The notes under the pieces: model-generated | Databases searched by the model: none | What the model saw: the letters and a program-made list of their open reading frames with translations, nothing else | What the model was told of the DNA's origin: nothing | NCBI GenBank assembly: GCA_018372555.1 | Contig: JAHAIU010000001.1 | Location: 20,177-84,176, forward strand | DNA length: 64,000 bases | DNA from: Clostridium sp. | Lineage (GTDB): Bacteria; Bacillota; Clostridia; Clostridiales; Clostridiaceae | Direction of reading: 5' to 3' | Position numbers and translations under genes: made by a program | Part shown: positions 35,616 to 45,124 of the stretch, piece by piece | Layout: each line of letters starts with the position of its first letter | Position numbering within the stretch: position 1 is the stretch's first letter

Positions 35616-36572
35616 TTAATCCCCTTTTCTTTTTTTAATTTTTTCATCTTCTATCATTCTAATTCTTTCTTGTCTTGCCCATAATAAATACTCTTCTATA
35701 TTCCTAGGACCAGTAATAATCTTTCGTCTTACCCATAAAACGCCTGATTCTTGAGCTTCTATATTCCATTTTACTAAAGATATCCTTCCACTTTCAACTT
35801 CAATTGCAGTAATAGCATAAGGTAAAACTGCACATCCATCATTAAAGTATGGTGGTTCTTTACATTCAGGCATTCTACTATTATGAGTATGTCCACATAA
35901 GATCATCTTTCCATTATCTTTAGCCCACTTTTCTAATCTTTTATCTACCTTATTTCCTTTTTTATTATTTTTAGCTGGACTTGATGGATCTCTAAAACCT
36001 GCAATTCCATTTAAAAACTTCCATGGATATCTAACTAAGAATCTAGAAATCATCCAATACCTATAATTAAATTCATCAGCTTGATGACCATGAGTTACTA
36101 AGAACTTTTCATTTATTGGAGTGTATTTAAAATTTATACCTTCATAAAAATTTAAATCCTTAATAAACTTTAAAAAATTATGACCATAATTATTGCCTAT
36201 CTTTTTTAAAGCTCTATATTGTGTAATATAAAAATTTTCCCTACTTTTTATTATATCATGATTACCATAAATAATATAAAGTCTATTTTCTTCTTTATAT
36301 TTATTTAACACCTTAAAAACATCATTATATACATAAGCTATATCTGTACAATTAATATTTTTCCAAAGCTCATCTCCATCTCCTACTTCTACATAAGTAA
36401 AACCTTTTTTATAATAATATGATAAAGCTGCCTTATATATATTTTTGTTTGGAAGAAATGAATCATAAAAAGTCCCATCTCCTCTATGAATATCAGACAT
36501 AAATACTATATTATCTCCATTATCAAATTTAACCTCTTTTGAATTTTCATAAAGATAATTTAATTGCTTCAT
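35616..36572 (-). CDS. Calcineurin-like metallophosphoesterase
   Basis: 318 residues with all five metallophosphoesterase motifs: MSDIHRGD, VGDGDELW, YGNHD, THGHQAD and CGHTHNSRM. The order and spacing resemble the LpxH-like/UDP-2,3-diacylglucosamine diphosphatase group, but a Gram-positive has no lipid A, so the substrate is some other phosphoester. A basic segment (PAKNNKKGNKVDKRLEKW) stands between motifs 4 and 5. ATG lies behind AGGGGAAC. The following dipeptidase gene starts directly at its stop, implying co-transcription. Confidence 0.88.
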   Translation of the reverse strand: MKQLNYLYENSKEVKFDNGDNIVFMSDIHRGDGTFYDSFLPNKNIYKAALSYYYKKGFTYVEVGDGDELWKNINCTDIAYVYNDVFKVLNKYKEENRLYIIYGNHDIIKSRENFYITQYRALKKIGNNYGHNFLKFIKDLNFYEGINFKYTPINEKFLVTHGHQADEFNYRYWMISRFLVRYPWKFLNGIAGFRDPSSPAKNNKKGNKVDKRLEKWAKDNGKMILCGHTHNSRMPECKEPPYFNDGCAVLPYAITAIEVESGRISLVKWNIEAQESGVLWVRRKIITGPRNIEEYLLWARQERIRMIEDEKIKKRKGD

Positions 36573-36724
36573 TAAATGTTCCCCTAAAATTAATTATAAA
36601 TATTATATGTTTAAATTACAAATTTGCTAAAAGTATCCTAATTATTTAATTTAAAGATACATATAAATTTTAATTTTTAGTACAAACTACATATATAGTC
36701 TACTTTGAAAGGAGAAGAAAAAAT

Positions 36725-37870
36725 TTGAAGCTAAAATTTAATAAACTTATTCTTATATCCTTATTAGTTTTCAATTTGATACCTTATTTTAAAGTTAAAG
36801 CTGATAAAGAAGATTTTGATTTATATAATGAAGAAATTCAATCCTCAAACTTAATAGATACCTCTTCTGAAGAGGTAAAGAAAGAGTTTAAATCCTTAAT
36901 AGAAGATTTGTTTACAAAGAGAAATACTGCTATAGTGTCTGGTGATTCAGAGCTTCTTAAGGAATTTTATGATTTAAAAATAAAAGTTAGCTTATGGGCT
37001 TATGAAAGCGAAGCAAAGAAAACACAGTACTTAATTAATTGGTCAGAAAAACAATCTGTAAAATTTAAAGATTTAAAATCTATTGTTAGAATAAGAAAAG
37101 TAGCAGAAAAAGAACCTGGACTCTATGGAATAATTTGCGATGTTGCTACAGATTTTAATTATTACTATGTAGATAGCCCTGAAACTATTAATCACTTTAG
37201 ACTTGGTACTAATCATTATTTAAACTTAAGAAAACAAGATGATCGATATATAATAACTAAAGAATGGTACACCGATCCTTTTGCTGATTCCCTAGATCTA
37301 AATAATATTAAGTCTGATGAAATTAAAAATTATCTCCTAACCCAAACTACTCCTGAATATACTCCTTCTGAAAAAATTCAAAAAGCAATAGATTATGCTC
37401 ATAAATATTGTGGCGTTTCTGAAGATGAGGAATTAACCTTTAAGTATAATCCTGATTACAAAGATCATAATCCTGATGGAGGTGATTGTGCTAATTTTGC
37501 TTCCCAAATCTTATTTGAGGGTGGAGGTTTTAAAAAGAACGGAACATGGAATTATGCTGGTAAGGATGGCACTAAAGCTTGGCTTAATGCTCAAGGCTTT
37601 AAAAATTATATGGTTTCAAGTGGTAGAGCTTCTTATATTGCAAAAGGAAACTATCAAAATATATACAAAGCAGCCTTTAATTTAAGGCCTGGTGACTTTG
37701 TAGCTTATGAAAAGAAAGGTAGAATAACTCATGTATCAACGGTAACTGGTTTTGATTCTAAAGGTTATCCTTTAGTAACCTGCCACAACACAAATAGGTT
37801 ATTAGTTCCATATGATTTAGGATGGAGTAATGATAATATAAAATTCCATCTAATACATGTAAATTATTAA
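36725..37870 (+). CDS. Secreted protein with putative amidase domain (Amidase_6)
   Basis: 381 residues; signal peptide at 1-27 (KLILISLLVFNLIPYFKVKA). The start is TTG at 36725 behind GAAAGGAGAAG; no ATG lies near. The N-terminal half is unknown (residues 30-220). The C-terminal 150 residues are the Amidase_6 domain: GGDCANFASQILFEGGG with the catalytic Cys, LRPGDFVAYEKKGRITHVSTVTG with the His, and CHNTNRLLVPYDLGW. In relatives this NlpC/P60-like fold is thought to work on cell walls, often in sporulating Firmicutes. Single gene with its own terminator. Confidence 0.85.
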   Translation: MKLKFNKLILISLLVFNLIPYFKVKADKEDFDLYNEEIQSSNLIDTSSEEVKKEFKSLIEDLFTKRNTAIVSGDSELLKEFYDLKIKVSLWAYESEAKKTQYLINWSEKQSVKFKDLKSIVRIRKVAEKEPGLYGIICDVATDFNYYYVDSPETINHFRLGTNHYLNLRKQDDRYIITKEWYTDPFADSLDLNNIKSDEIKNYLLTQTTPEYTPSEKIQKAIDYAHKYCGVSEDEELTFKYNPDYKDHNPDGGDCANFASQILFEGGGFKKNGTWNYAGKDGTKAWLNAQGFKNYMVSSGRASYIAKGNYQNIYKAAFNLRPGDFVAYEKKGRITHVSTVTGFDSKGYPLVTCHNTNRLLVPYDLGWSNDNIKFHLIHVNY

Positions 37871-37896
37871 AAGTTAAATATTAAAAATAAATTAAT

Positions 37897-37938
37897 GGGT
37901 TATTGCATTAAGAAATTAATATCCACTAGCAATAGCCC
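37897..37938 (+). terminator. Terminator of the Amidase_6 gene
   Basis: GGGTTATTGC / GCAATAGCCC (one G-T pair) with a 22-base loop, then TATTTTATTT. Confidence 0.7.
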
Positions 37939-38110
37939 TATTTTATTTATCCTAATATAGATACATTAGATAAAATTTATCTTTATATGGTAAATCACTA
38001 GAAGAAATAACTTGATTAACTTTTCCTAAATAGACTAAATAAATAAGCATTAAATATTCCCAAGAGATAAACTTATACTTATTTTTAATAAATCTTAGAA
38101 ATTGCAATAC

Positions 38111-38140
38111 AAAAAAGGCTATAACCATAGCTATAGCCTT
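38111..38140 (-). terminator. Terminator of the CwlD-like amidase gene
   Basis: AAGGCTATAAC / GCTATAGCCTT (one mismatch), loop of four, followed on the minus strand by six T's. Confidence 0.85.
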
Positions 38141-38185
38141 AAACTAATTAAAATTTCAATTTAAAATAAGTTGCCTATTTTACTA

Positions 38186-38923
38186 TTAGTTCTGTGCCTC
38201 CTTTATATTATCTTTATATTGATCTATAGAATCAGCCACTATACTCATAAGCTTTCTTTGATAATTTTTATCACATAACATAGCATCTTCACAACTATTA
38301 CTCATAAATCCCATTTCAAATATTACTACTGGAACCCTTGACCAATTAAATCCTGTAATATCATTTCTTTCAAATATTCCATTAACCTTAACTCCATTAT
38401 CCTTAAGGTTAGTTTTTAATATTTCAGCGTACTTATTACTTTCATTAAAAATATCTTTTGTGCTTCCCTTGCTAGATGGAACTAAAAGAGTTGCACCTGT
38501 TTTACTATTGTCTTTTAAGCTGTCACAATGAATTCTAATTGTCATATCTGCTTTTGATTTATTAGCTATTTCAGCTCTTTCTGCATTACTTATATTTACA
38601 TCATTCTCTTTCCTAGTCATAATTACAGTGTAACCTTTTTCTTCTAATAAGTCTTTTAAAATAGTTGCTGCTTCTAAATTAACTACATATTCAGGTTTCT
38701 TTGTTGAAATGCCTTCAGTACCTTGGGAAACTCTAGGTTTTTTATTACTAGAGTTTGGTGAAACATTCTCAAGCTTACTATCCCCTTTCTTTTGGTGTCC
38801 AGCATCAATACATATAACTAATTTTTTATTTTCCTCTTCTGTAAAAGCTTTTGGATTTAAAGCTAAGATATTAAAAGAAATAATGGAAACTATTAATATA
38901 CTAATAAAGTTTTTCTTTTTCAT
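38186..38923 (-). CDS. Secreted N-acetylmuramoyl-L-alanine amidase (Amidase_3)
   Basis: 245 residues with a signal peptide (FISILIVSIISFNILALNPKAF, residues 5-26). Amidase_3 motifs are present: CIDAGHQKKGD (zinc His), the NLEAATILKDLLEEKGY Glu region, TIRIHCDS (second His) and VVIFEMGFMSN with the catalytic Glu. The insert between the first His and the Glu (SQGTEGISTKKPEYVVN) resembles the CwlD/AmiC group. It would trim peptide side chains from peptidoglycan outside the cell, perhaps during cortex or cell separation. ATG follows AGGAGGAAAA. A MITE-like element lies 34 bases upstream and may carry part of its promoter. Confidence 0.9.
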   Translation of the reverse strand: MKKKNFISILIVSIISFNILALNPKAFTEEENKKLVICIDAGHQKKGDSKLENVSPNSSNKKPRVSQGTEGISTKKPEYVVNLEAATILKDLLEEKGYTVIMTRKENDVNISNAERAEIANKSKADMTIRIHCDSLKDNSKTGATLLVPSSKGSTKDIFNESNKYAEILKTNLKDNGVKVNGIFERNDITGFNWSRVPVVIFEMGFMSNSCEDAMLCDKNYQRKLMSIVADSIDQYKDNIKEAQN

Positions 38924-38956
38924 TTTTCCTCCTAAGTTATAAAATTTTTATTGCTT

Positions 38957-39042
38957 ATGCTTCCAATTAATGTAGTTTACTTAAAAATATTTTTACTTAA
39001 TATTCTATGAGACTACAATATGTAAATTATTTATTGAAACAT
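38957..39042 (-). repeat. MITE-like element, copy B
   Basis: Ends: ATGCTTCCAATTAATGTAGT on the plus strand and ATGTTTCAATAAATAATTTA on the minus strand (from 39042), imperfect inverted repeats. Read on the minus strand it aligns with copy A over about 75 bases (AATTTACAT.TTG.A.TCT, TTAAGTAAA, TAAACTACAT). It lies just upstream of the CwlD-like gene. In the rest of 38924-39294 I see only the xth terminator. Confidence 0.6.
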
Positions 39043-39262
39043 ATACTTATTAATTTAATTAAATATATATTGTGCATAGCTTGTTTATATTATTCAAATT
39101 AACTTAATCTATAATTACTTAAAAATTTTATTTTTTATTATTTACTCTTAATTTTTATTCTGGAACAGCCCCATTTTTATATGTCCATAACCATACATAT
39201 AAATATAAATTTGATTTTCACAACTTATTTTTGTAAAAATATCACAATTACTTTTAAAAAAT

Positions 39263-39288
39263 AAAGAGCTGTCTTATGGCAGCTCTTT
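39263..39288 (-). terminator. Terminator of exonuclease III gene
   Basis: AAAGAGCTG / CAGCTCTTT with an 8-base loop, followed on the minus strand by a T-rich stretch (TATTTTTT). Confidence 0.85.
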
Positions 39289-39294
39289 AATAAA

Positions 39295-40050
39295 TTATAA
39301 TTCAATTGTTAATTCCACAGGACAATGGTCAGATCCTAATACTTCAGTATGGATTTTTGCATCAACTAATTTTTCATCTATTGCTTTAGAAGTTACAAAA
39401 TAATCAATTCTCCATCCTGCATTCTTAGCTCTTGCACTAAATCTATATGACCACCAAGAATATACTCCTGTTAAATCTGGATAAAAGAATCTAAAAGTAT
39501 CTGTAAATCCTGCATTTAATAATTCAGTAAATTTACCTCTTTCTTCTTCTGTAAACCCAGCATTTCTAGTATTAGTTTTAGGATTCTTTAAATCTATTTC
39601 TTTATGAGCTACATTTAAATCTCCACATACTATAACAGGTTTTTTATTATCTAAGTTTACTAAATATTCTCTAAAAGCATCTTCCCATACCATTCTATAG
39701 TCTAATCTAGCAAGTTCATTTTTTGAATTTGGAGTATATACTGTTACCATATAGAAGTTTTCAAACTCTAAAGTAATTACTCTTCCTTCTTTATCATGCT
39801 CTTCTATTCCTAAACCATATGAAACTGATAAAGGTTCTTTCTTAGTGAAAATTGCTGTTCCTGAATATCCTTTTTTCTCAGCATAATTCCAATATTGATG
39901 ATAACCTTCTAGTTGTAAATCAATTTGACCTGCTTGAAGCTTGCTTTCTTGAATACAAAATATATCTGCATCAATTTCATTAAAGAAATCTAAAAATCCT
40001 TTAGTTACGCAAGCTCTTATTCCATTAACATTCCAAGATATTAATTTCAT
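39295..40050 (-). CDS. xth: Exodeoxyribonuclease III
   Basis: Repairs abasic sites and 3'-blocked ends (AP endonuclease, 3'-5' exonuclease). The 251-residue protein begins [13 protein letters not shown] and has the metal and catalytic residues [56 protein letters not shown] and [10 protein letters not shown]. This is the ExoA/Xth family of Firmicutes and plants type, of usual length. ATG follows AAAGGAGAAAAGCA. Single gene followed by a terminator; glyA lies upstream on the same strand. Confidence 0.95.
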   Translation of the reverse strand: MKLISWNVNGIRACVTKGFLDFFNEIDADIFCIQESKLQAGQIDLQLEGYHQYWNYAEKKGYSGTAIFTKKEPLSVSYGLGIEEHDKEGRVITLEFENFYMVTVYTPNSKNELARLDYRMVWEDAFREYLVNLDNKKPVIVCGDLNVAHKEIDLKNPKTNTRNAGFTEEERGKFTELLNAGFTDTFRFFYPDLTGVYSWWSYRFSARAKNAGWRIDYFVTSKAIDEKLVDAKIHTEVLGSDHCPVELTIEL

Positions 40051-40096
40051 TGCTTTTCTCCTTTTTAAATAAATAATTAGTAATTACATATATAGG

Positions 40097-40130
40097 TGCT
40101 TTTTTAACCTAAGCTGTAATTAAAAAAGCA
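40097..40130. terminator. Hairpin after glyA
   Basis: A perfect 11-bp stem TGCTTTTTTAA / TTAAAAAAGCA with a 12-base loop. Its T run is inside the stem, so it is an atypical terminator. Confidence 0.5.
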
Positions 40131-40133
40131 ATA

Positions 40134-41369
40134 TTAATTATATAAAGGGTGATTATCGCATAATGCCTTTACTCTTCCTTTTAAAGCTTCTATGTTAGGG
40201 TTTTCTACTGAAAGAGTATCGTTAATTATTGATGCTATTTCCTTCATATCATCTTCATTAAATCCCCTAGTAGATACAGCTGCTGTACCTATTCTTATAC
40301 CTGAAGTTACAAATGGGCTCTTAGTTTCATTAGGAACAGTGTTTTTATTAACAGTAATTCCTATTGAGTCTAATATTAGTTCTGCATCCTTACCTGTAAT
40401 ATTCTTATTACTTAAGTCAACAAGGATTAAATGATTATCAGTACCACCTGACACTATTTTAAAACCATAGTTTATTAATTCATTAGCAAGTACGCTACAG
40501 TTATTAACAACATTCTTAATATATTCCTTATAACTTGGATCTAAAGCTTCTTTAAAACATACTGCTTTAGCTGCAATAGTATGTATTAATGGTCCTCCTT
40601 GAATTCCAGGGAAGATAGTCTTATCTATTTGCTTTGCATATTTCTCTTTACAAAGTATTAATCCACCTCTAGGTCCTCTTAAAGTTTTATGAGTAGTTGA
40701 TGTAACAAAATCTGCATATGGAACTGGTGATGGATGTTCTCCTGCAGCTATTAATCCTGCAATATGAGCCATATCTACCATGAAATATGCTCCAACTTCA
40801 TCACAAATATCTCTAAAAGCTTTAAAATCAATTATTCTTGAATAAGCACTTGCACCAGCAACAATAAGCTTTGGTCTATGCTTTAAAGCTAATTCTCTTA
40901 CTACATCATAATCTATAGTTTCAGTTTCCTTATCTACTCCATAAGATACAAAGTTGTATAACTTACCAGAAAAATTTACTGGTGAACCATGAGTTAAATG
41001 TCCTCCATGGCTTAAATCCATCCCTAAAACAGTATCTCCTGTTTCAAGAACTGAAAGATATACTGCCATATTTGCTTGTGAACCTGAATGAGGTTGAACA
41101 TTCGCATGTTCAGCTCCAAATAGTTCCTTAGCTCTATTTCTAGCTATATCTTCAACTTCATCTACAACATGGCATCCACCATAATATCTCTTATTTGGAT
41201 ACCCTTCTGCATACTTATTAGTAAGGAAAGAACCCATAGCCTCCATTACTGCTTTAGAAGCAAAGTTCTCAGATGCAATTAATTCAATTCCATCCTGCTG
41301 TCTTTTTAGCTCCTTTTGAATTAAATCACTAATCGCCTTATCTTCTTTTGAAAGATTTTCAAAATTCAT
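40134..41369 (-). CDS. glyA: Serine hydroxymethyltransferase
   Basis: Interconverts serine and glycine while charging tetrahydrofolate with a one-carbon unit (PLP enzyme). At 411 residues it has the family hallmarks [22 protein letters not shown], the PLP-binding lysine in [14 protein letters not shown] and KNTVPNE near the end. ATG after GGGGTGATAAA. The enzyme links to folC in this window through folate. No riboswitch-like leader is seen in the 284-base gap to the divergent ThrE-type genes. Confidence 0.97.
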   Translation of the reverse strand: MNFENLSKEDKAISDLIQKELKRQQDGIELIASENFASKAVMEAMGSFLTNKYAEGYPNKRYYGGCHVVDEVEDIARNRAKELFGAEHANVQPHSGSQANMAVYLSVLETGDTVLGMDLSHGGHLTHGSPVNFSGKLYNFVSYGVDKETETIDYDVVRELALKHRPKLIVAGASAYSRIIDFKAFRDICDEVGAYFMVDMAHIAGLIAAGEHPSPVPYADFVTSTTHKTLRGPRGGLILCKEKYAKQIDKTIFPGIQGGPLIHTIAAKAVCFKEALDPSYKEYIKNVVNNCSVLANELINYGFKIVSGGTDNHLILVDLSNKNITGKDAELILDSIGITVNKNTVPNETKSPFVTSGIRIGTAAVSTRGFNEDDMKEIASIINDTLSVENPNIEALKGRVKALCDNHPLYN

Positions 41370-41585
41370 TTTATCACCCCAAATTAATATTTTTAAAAAT
41401 TACTTTTGAGTAAATTATAAGTTTATTTCCAAGAATAATCAATTGATATTTGTAATTATTTATTTTTTATCGTTATTCTTTAATAAATAGATTATTAAAT
41501 ATACAAACTACTATAATAAACTATTTCCGTATGTTATAATACTTAAGTTATAATATATTAACTATATTTAATTGAAAAAATTTTG

Positions 41586-41606
41586 CTAGCATTTAAGTAC
41601 TGCTAG
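41586..41606 (+). terminator. Hairpin in the leader of the ThrE-type genes, possible attenuator
   Basis: CTAGCA / TGCTAG with a 9-base loop, then TATTTTTG, 47 bases before the ATG at 41654. If transcription starts upstream it could lower read-through into the operon. In the rest of 41370-41653 a promoter-like TATAAT (41536-41541) is visible. Confidence 0.35.
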
Positions 41607-41653
41607 TATTTTTGAAATGTAAAGAAAATTTTTTAGTTTAAGGAGTAATCTTT

Positions 41654-42418
41654 ATGGATTTAAATGAAATACTTCATGTTGCAACCTTTGCTGGAAAAAT
41701 AATGTTAGAATCTGGCGGAGAAACTTATAGAGCAGAAGAAATAGTATGGAGAATTTGTAAAATTTATGGAGTTGAAGAAGCTGAAAGCTTTGTTACCACT
41801 ACAGGTGTGATGGTTTCAATATGTCATGATGGTAAAACTTACTCTTTAATAAGAAGAGTATCAACTCGCACTATAGACTTAGATAAAGTGCATAAGGTTA
41901 ACGATCTATCTAGAAATATTATAAATAGAGGACTAACAGTTTCTCAGCTTAAAGAGCAATTAAAGCTAATTGATAATGGAGAAAGATATAGTGATAAAAC
42001 AGCTATATTAATATCTGCCTTAGGAGCTTTTTGCTTTGTTTTCCTATTTGGTGGAGAACTAAGAGAAGCTCTCGCTGCCTTTTTAATAGGTCTTATAATA
42101 AAATCTGTATCTATTAAGTTTGCTAGCTTAGGAATTAACCAATTTTTTATAAACAGCATTTGTGCTGGCATAGCAGCAATCATTGCAATTCTTTTATTAA
42201 AATCAAACTTAATTTCAGATTTAGATAAAACTATAATAGGATCCATAATGCTTTTGGTGCCTGGTCTTGCTATTACTAATGCTATTAGAGATACAATATC
42301 TGGGGACTTACTAGCAGGCCTTACAAGAGCTGTGGAGGCATTTCTAGTGGCTATCTCAATAGCTATAGGCACTGGTGCTGTTCTTAGCTTTTGGATATCT
42401 ACCTTTGGAACGCTTTAA
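41654..42418 (+). CDS. Threonine/serine exporter, large subunit (ThrE N-terminal type)
   Basis: 254 residues. The N-terminal 110 residues form a soluble domain (ESGGETYRAEEIVWRICKIYGV, FVTTTGVMVSI, VHKVNDLSRNI) typical of DUF1212/ThrE; five membrane segments follow (about 118-137, 140-158, 167-185, 198-215 and 226-249), with the LVPGLAITNAIRDTISGDLLAGLTRAVEA segment characteristic of the family. In split form it works with the small subunit encoded next. Substrate assigned by family only. ATG follows AAGGAGTAATCTTT. Confidence 0.88.
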   Translation: MDLNEILHVATFAGKIMLESGGETYRAEEIVWRICKIYGVEEAESFVTTTGVMVSICHDGKTYSLIRRVSTRTIDLDKVHKVNDLSRNIINRGLTVSQLKEQLKLIDNGERYSDKTAILISALGAFCFVFLFGGELREALAAFLIGLIIKSVSIKFASLGINQFFINSICAGIAAIIAILLLKSNLISDLDKTIIGSIMLLVPGLAITNAIRDTISGDLLAGLTRAVEAFLVAISIAIGTGAVLSFWISTFGTL

Positions 42419-42433
42419 TTTAGGAGGATTATT

Positions 42434-42937
42434 ATGTTAAGTGAATCACTATTTGCTTTTTTTGCCACTCTAGGCTTTGGGATACTATTTAATATAAAAG
42501 GTAAAAAATTATTTTATGCTGCCCTTGGAGGTGGATTAAGTTGGTTTGTAAGCTTAATTTGTTTCAAGTTTGGTTTAGATACAACTTCATCATTTTTTAT
42601 ATCAGCAATAATTTTTAGTGTTTATTCAGAAATAATGGCTAGAGTTTTAAAAACTCCAGTTACTTCTTTAATAATATGCGCTCTTATTCCCTTAGTACCT
42701 GGAGGTGGCATGTATTATACAATGTACGAAGCCGTAAACGGCAATATAATGGAATCAATAGAGCTTGGATTAAATACTTTAGCTAGTGCAGGTTCTTTAG
42801 CTTTAGGTGTGATTTTTGTATCTACTATAACAAAACTTCTTATGTCAACCAAAAATAAACGTGAGATAAATGAGCTTGAAAAAATATCTAAAAGAAGGTT
42901 ATTTAAATACAGACTAGATAATTATAGAAAAAAATAA
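42434..42937 (+). CDS. Threonine/serine exporter, small subunit (ThrE_2 type)
   Basis: 167 residues with about five hydrophobic segments (2-20, 26-47, 53-70, 76-97 and 115-137) and the TSLIICALIPLVPGGGMYYTMYEAVNG segment that is the hallmark of the C-terminal half of ThrE. The basic tail (KNKREINELEKISKRRLFKYRL) faces the cytosol. It starts 15 bases after the large subunit with TAGGAGGATT, and so is co-transcribed. Together they equal one full-length ThrE exporter. Confidence 0.88.
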   Translation: MLSESLFAFFATLGFGILFNIKGKKLFYAALGGGLSWFVSLICFKFGLDTTSSFFISAIIFSVYSEIMARVLKTPVTSLIICALIPLVPGGGMYYTMYEAVNGNIMESIELGLNTLASAGSLALGVIFVSTITKLLMSTKNKREINELEKISKRRLFKYRLDNYRKK

Positions 42938-42958
42938 ATTAGGAGTAATACATATTAC

Positions 42959-42994
42959 AAAAAGGTGGAGTCAAATTAATGAATCCACCTTTTC
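42959..42994. terminator. Terminator between the exporter genes and ferredoxin
   Basis: AAAAAGGTGGA / TCCACCTTTT-type stem, loop of about 13, T run on the plus strand and A run on the other side, so it can act in both directions. Confidence 0.8.
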
Positions 42995-43032
42995 TTATTG
43001 GATAATATCTACTTTGATATTAAACCGTTAAA

Positions 43033-43221
43033 TTATTCTTCTACTGATATTGCAGTAACTGGACAGCTATCACAAGCTTCTCTAGTTGCGTCTTCATATT
43101 CAGCTGCTACTGGACCTTCCTTAGCTTGTGAAACTCCTGATTCTAATGAAAAAACCTCAGGACATATTCCTTCACATAATCCACATGATATACAAGTATT
43201 TTCGTCTACGAACGCTTTCAT
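43033..43221 (-). CDS. Ferredoxin, single [4Fe-4S] type
   Basis: A 62-residue electron carrier. Cysteines are C10, C13, C16, C20 and C50, C53. The first motif CISCGLCEGICP and the last CDSCP give one [4Fe-4S] cluster, C20 and C50 being available for a disulfide as in mono-cluster ferredoxins such as that of Thermotoga. It lacks the second CxxCxxC motif of the classic 2[4Fe-4S] clostridial ferredoxin. ATG follows AAAGGAGGCGAG. Single gene; the redox partner is not shown by the neighbours. Confidence 0.92.
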   Translation of the reverse strand: MKAFVDENTCISCGLCEGICPEVFSLESGVSQAKEGPVAAEYEDATREACDSCPVTAISVEE

Positions 43222-43382
43222 AAACTCGCCTCCTTTATTTACATTAAATTTATATCTTCTTAAAATTTAACATGTATAATTATTACCTAATATACCATCA
43301 TTATAAATAATTATATAAAAATGTCAATATTAACTACTGTTAATTATTAATGCCAAGCTCTAATTTAAAGTAATTATTTCTC

Positions 43383-44396
43383 TTATAATAAATTTATTGC
43401 ATTTTCTCTACATACTTTCAAATTCTTTTCATCCCATATACTTGATTGAACCTCTCCAATATGAGCTTTGTTTAAAAAGAACATACAAATTCTTGATTGT
43501 CCAATTCCACCACCAACTGTAAATGGTAGTTCATCATTTAATAACATCTTATGAAATTCAAATTCTCTTCTAAAATCATTATCTGAAACTCTTAACTGGT
43601 AATCTAGTGACTCTTTATCAACTCTAATTCCCATAGACGAAAGCTCAAAAGCTCTATCTAGTAATGGATACCAGAATAATATATCTCCATTTAAATTCCA
43701 ATCGTCATAGTCTGGACTTCTTCCATCATGCTTTTCACCTGATTTTAACTTATCCCCTATCTTCATTAAGAAAACAGCCTTATGCTTTTTACATATAGCA
43801 TCTTCTCTTTCTTTACTTGTTAAATCTGGATATAAATCTTCAAGTTCTTGAGTTGTAATAAAGAAAATTTCTTCTGGAAGGTCTATCTCTTTCCCCATAC
43901 CTTGGCTTTTAACAAAATCTTCAGTTTCCTTAAATACTCCATATATAGTTTTAACTATTTCCTTAAGTTTTTCTTCTGTTCTTTCTTCTTTAGTTATAAT
44001 TTTTTCCCAATCCCATTGGTCCACATATACAGAATGAAGGTTGTCCAATTCCTCATCCCTTCTAATTGCATTCATATCTGTATATAGCCCTTCTCCTACA
44101 TTAAATCCATATCTATATAAACTTAACCTCTTCCATTTAGCTAATGAATGAACTATTTCTACATCACTACCTGTTGCTAATATATCAAATTTAACTGGTC
44201 TCTCAACTCCATTTAAATTATCATTTACTCCACTGCTGGATTCAACAAATAAAGGTGCAGAAACTCTAGTTAAACTTAAAGCCTCAGCTAATGCTCTTTC
44301 AAAAAAATCCTTAATTTGTTTAATATGAATTTCAGTTTCAATTAATGTTGAGCTACTTTTGTAGTCTTTTGGTACAATTATTCCATCGATTTTCAT
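43383..44396 (-). CDS. asnA: Aspartate-ammonia ligase (asparagine synthetase A)
   Basis: Makes asparagine from aspartate, ammonia and ATP. 337 residues, aaRS class II-like fold: [17 protein letters not shown] in the N-terminal part, [15 protein letters not shown], and [14 protein letters not shown] near the C-terminus, all typical of AsnA. ATG follows AAAGGAGGATTTTTT. It is governed by a T-box leader with specifier AAC (asparagine), so uncharged tRNA-Asn turns it on. No asparaginyl-tRNA synthetase gene is adjacent. Confidence 0.96.
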   Translation of the reverse strand: MKIDGIIVPKDYKSSSTLIETEIHIKQIKDFFERALAEALSLTRVSAPLFVESSSGVNDNLNGVERPVKFDILATGSDVEIVHSLAKWKRLSLYRYGFNVGEGLYTDMNAIRRDEELDNLHSVYVDQWDWEKIITKEERTEEKLKEIVKTIYGVFKETEDFVKSQGMGKEIDLPEEIFFITTQELEDLYPDLTSKEREDAICKKHKAVFLMKIGDKLKSGEKHDGRSPDYDDWNLNGDILFWYPLLDRAFELSSMGIRVDKESLDYQLRVSDNDFRREFEFHKMLLNDELPFTVGGGIGQSRICMFFLNKAHIGEVQSSIWDEKNLKVCRENAINLL

Positions 44397-44499
44397 AAAA
44401 AATCCTCCTTTAATTTTTGATTAGCTTTTCAATAATTTTTTTATAAATATACGTATATTTAAACTCTTTAAAGAATTATTAACTTTTTTTAACAAAATA

Positions 44500-44775
44500 A
44501 AAAAACCTTCACCCCTATAAAAGGATGAAAGTTACATTCCATGTTGCCACCTTAATTCGCTATTACTTCACAATAATAACCTTATCAAGTACGTAAGTAA
44601 AACTTAGATACTCTATCACTATAACGGGTGCTCCCGATTACCGCCTACTAGTTGTTATCTTTGGGGGTATAGCTCAGAGATGTTATTCAAACTAACTTTC
44701 TTATTTTACTTTCAGCCAAGGTAAAACTCTCTTTAAAGATGCATTAATTTTACTTCTTCTCATCATAGCATTTAA
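44500..44775 (-). promoter_or_regulatory. T-box leader of asnA (specifier AAC, asparagine)
   Basis: T-box AAGGTGGCAACATGG at 44539-44553 (minus strand), followed by a terminator stem (44505-44533) and T run. In stem I, GAGC (44672-44675) lies six bases from the specifier AAC (44682-44684), the same spacing as in the valS leader. The gap 44397-44831 is filled by this leader and its promoter. Confidence 0.92.
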
Positions 44776-44790
44776 CATTTCTTTTTTTAT

Positions 44791-44819
44791 ATATTATCAT
44801 CTAAAAAACAAATTGTAAA
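44791..44819 (-). promoter_or_regulatory. Promoter of the asnA T-box transcript
   Basis: On the minus strand TTTACA (44814-44819), 17-base spacer, TAATAT (44791-44796). Confidence 0.65.
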
Positions 44820-44831
44820 TAGTTTTTTAAA

Positions 44832-45104
44832 TTATTTTACAAAAGTGTTAATAGTCTTAATTAGTTCTTTTAAGGTTTCTTGTTCCTCTGTTCCCTCTTC
44901 AATATTTAAGCAATTTTTAGCATAATATTCTATAGTTAATCCACCTGCCCTATTTATCGCTGATCTAATGGCAGAAATTTGAACTAATATATCTGAACAG
45001 CAAACGTTTTTCTCAAGCATACCTTGAATTCCTTTTACTTGACCTTCAATTCTTTTAAGTCTATTTATAATATCTTTTCGTAGCTTTTCATTTTCCTCTT
45101 CCAT
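44832..45104 (-). CDS. CsoR/RcnR-family repressor with Cys-Tyr-Cys in place of Cys-His-Cys
   Basis: A 90-residue all-helical DUF156 repressor beginning with the basic helix LRKDIINRLKRIEGQVKGIQGML. The copper-binding set of CsoR is Cys36-His61-Cys65; here C36 (with an additional C35) and C65 are present, but position 61 is tyrosine. CstR, the persulfide sensor in this family, likewise keeps only the two cysteines. So it may sense reactive sulfur species or a different metal; this is inference. A palindromic site resembling CsoR operators lies at its own promoter. No copper ATPase or sulfurtransferase gene adjoins. ATG follows GGAGGTATAAAG. Confidence 0.85.
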   Translation of the reverse strand: MEEENEKLRKDIINRLKRIEGQVKGIQGMLEKNVCCSDILVQISAIRSAINRAGGLTIEYYAKNCLNIEEGTEEQETLKELIKTINTFVK

Positions 45105-45124
45105 CTTTATACCTCCAACTCAAT

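Noticed and set aside
35616..36572. Lipid A pathway LpxH
   Set aside because: The motifs fit LpxH-like phosphoesterases, but the organism is Gram-positive and no other lipid A gene is present.
41944..42372. 142-residue minus-strand reading frame opposite the ThrE-type gene
   Set aside because: Shadow of a well-supported membrane protein gene; no ribosome binding site and unlikely amino-acid composition.
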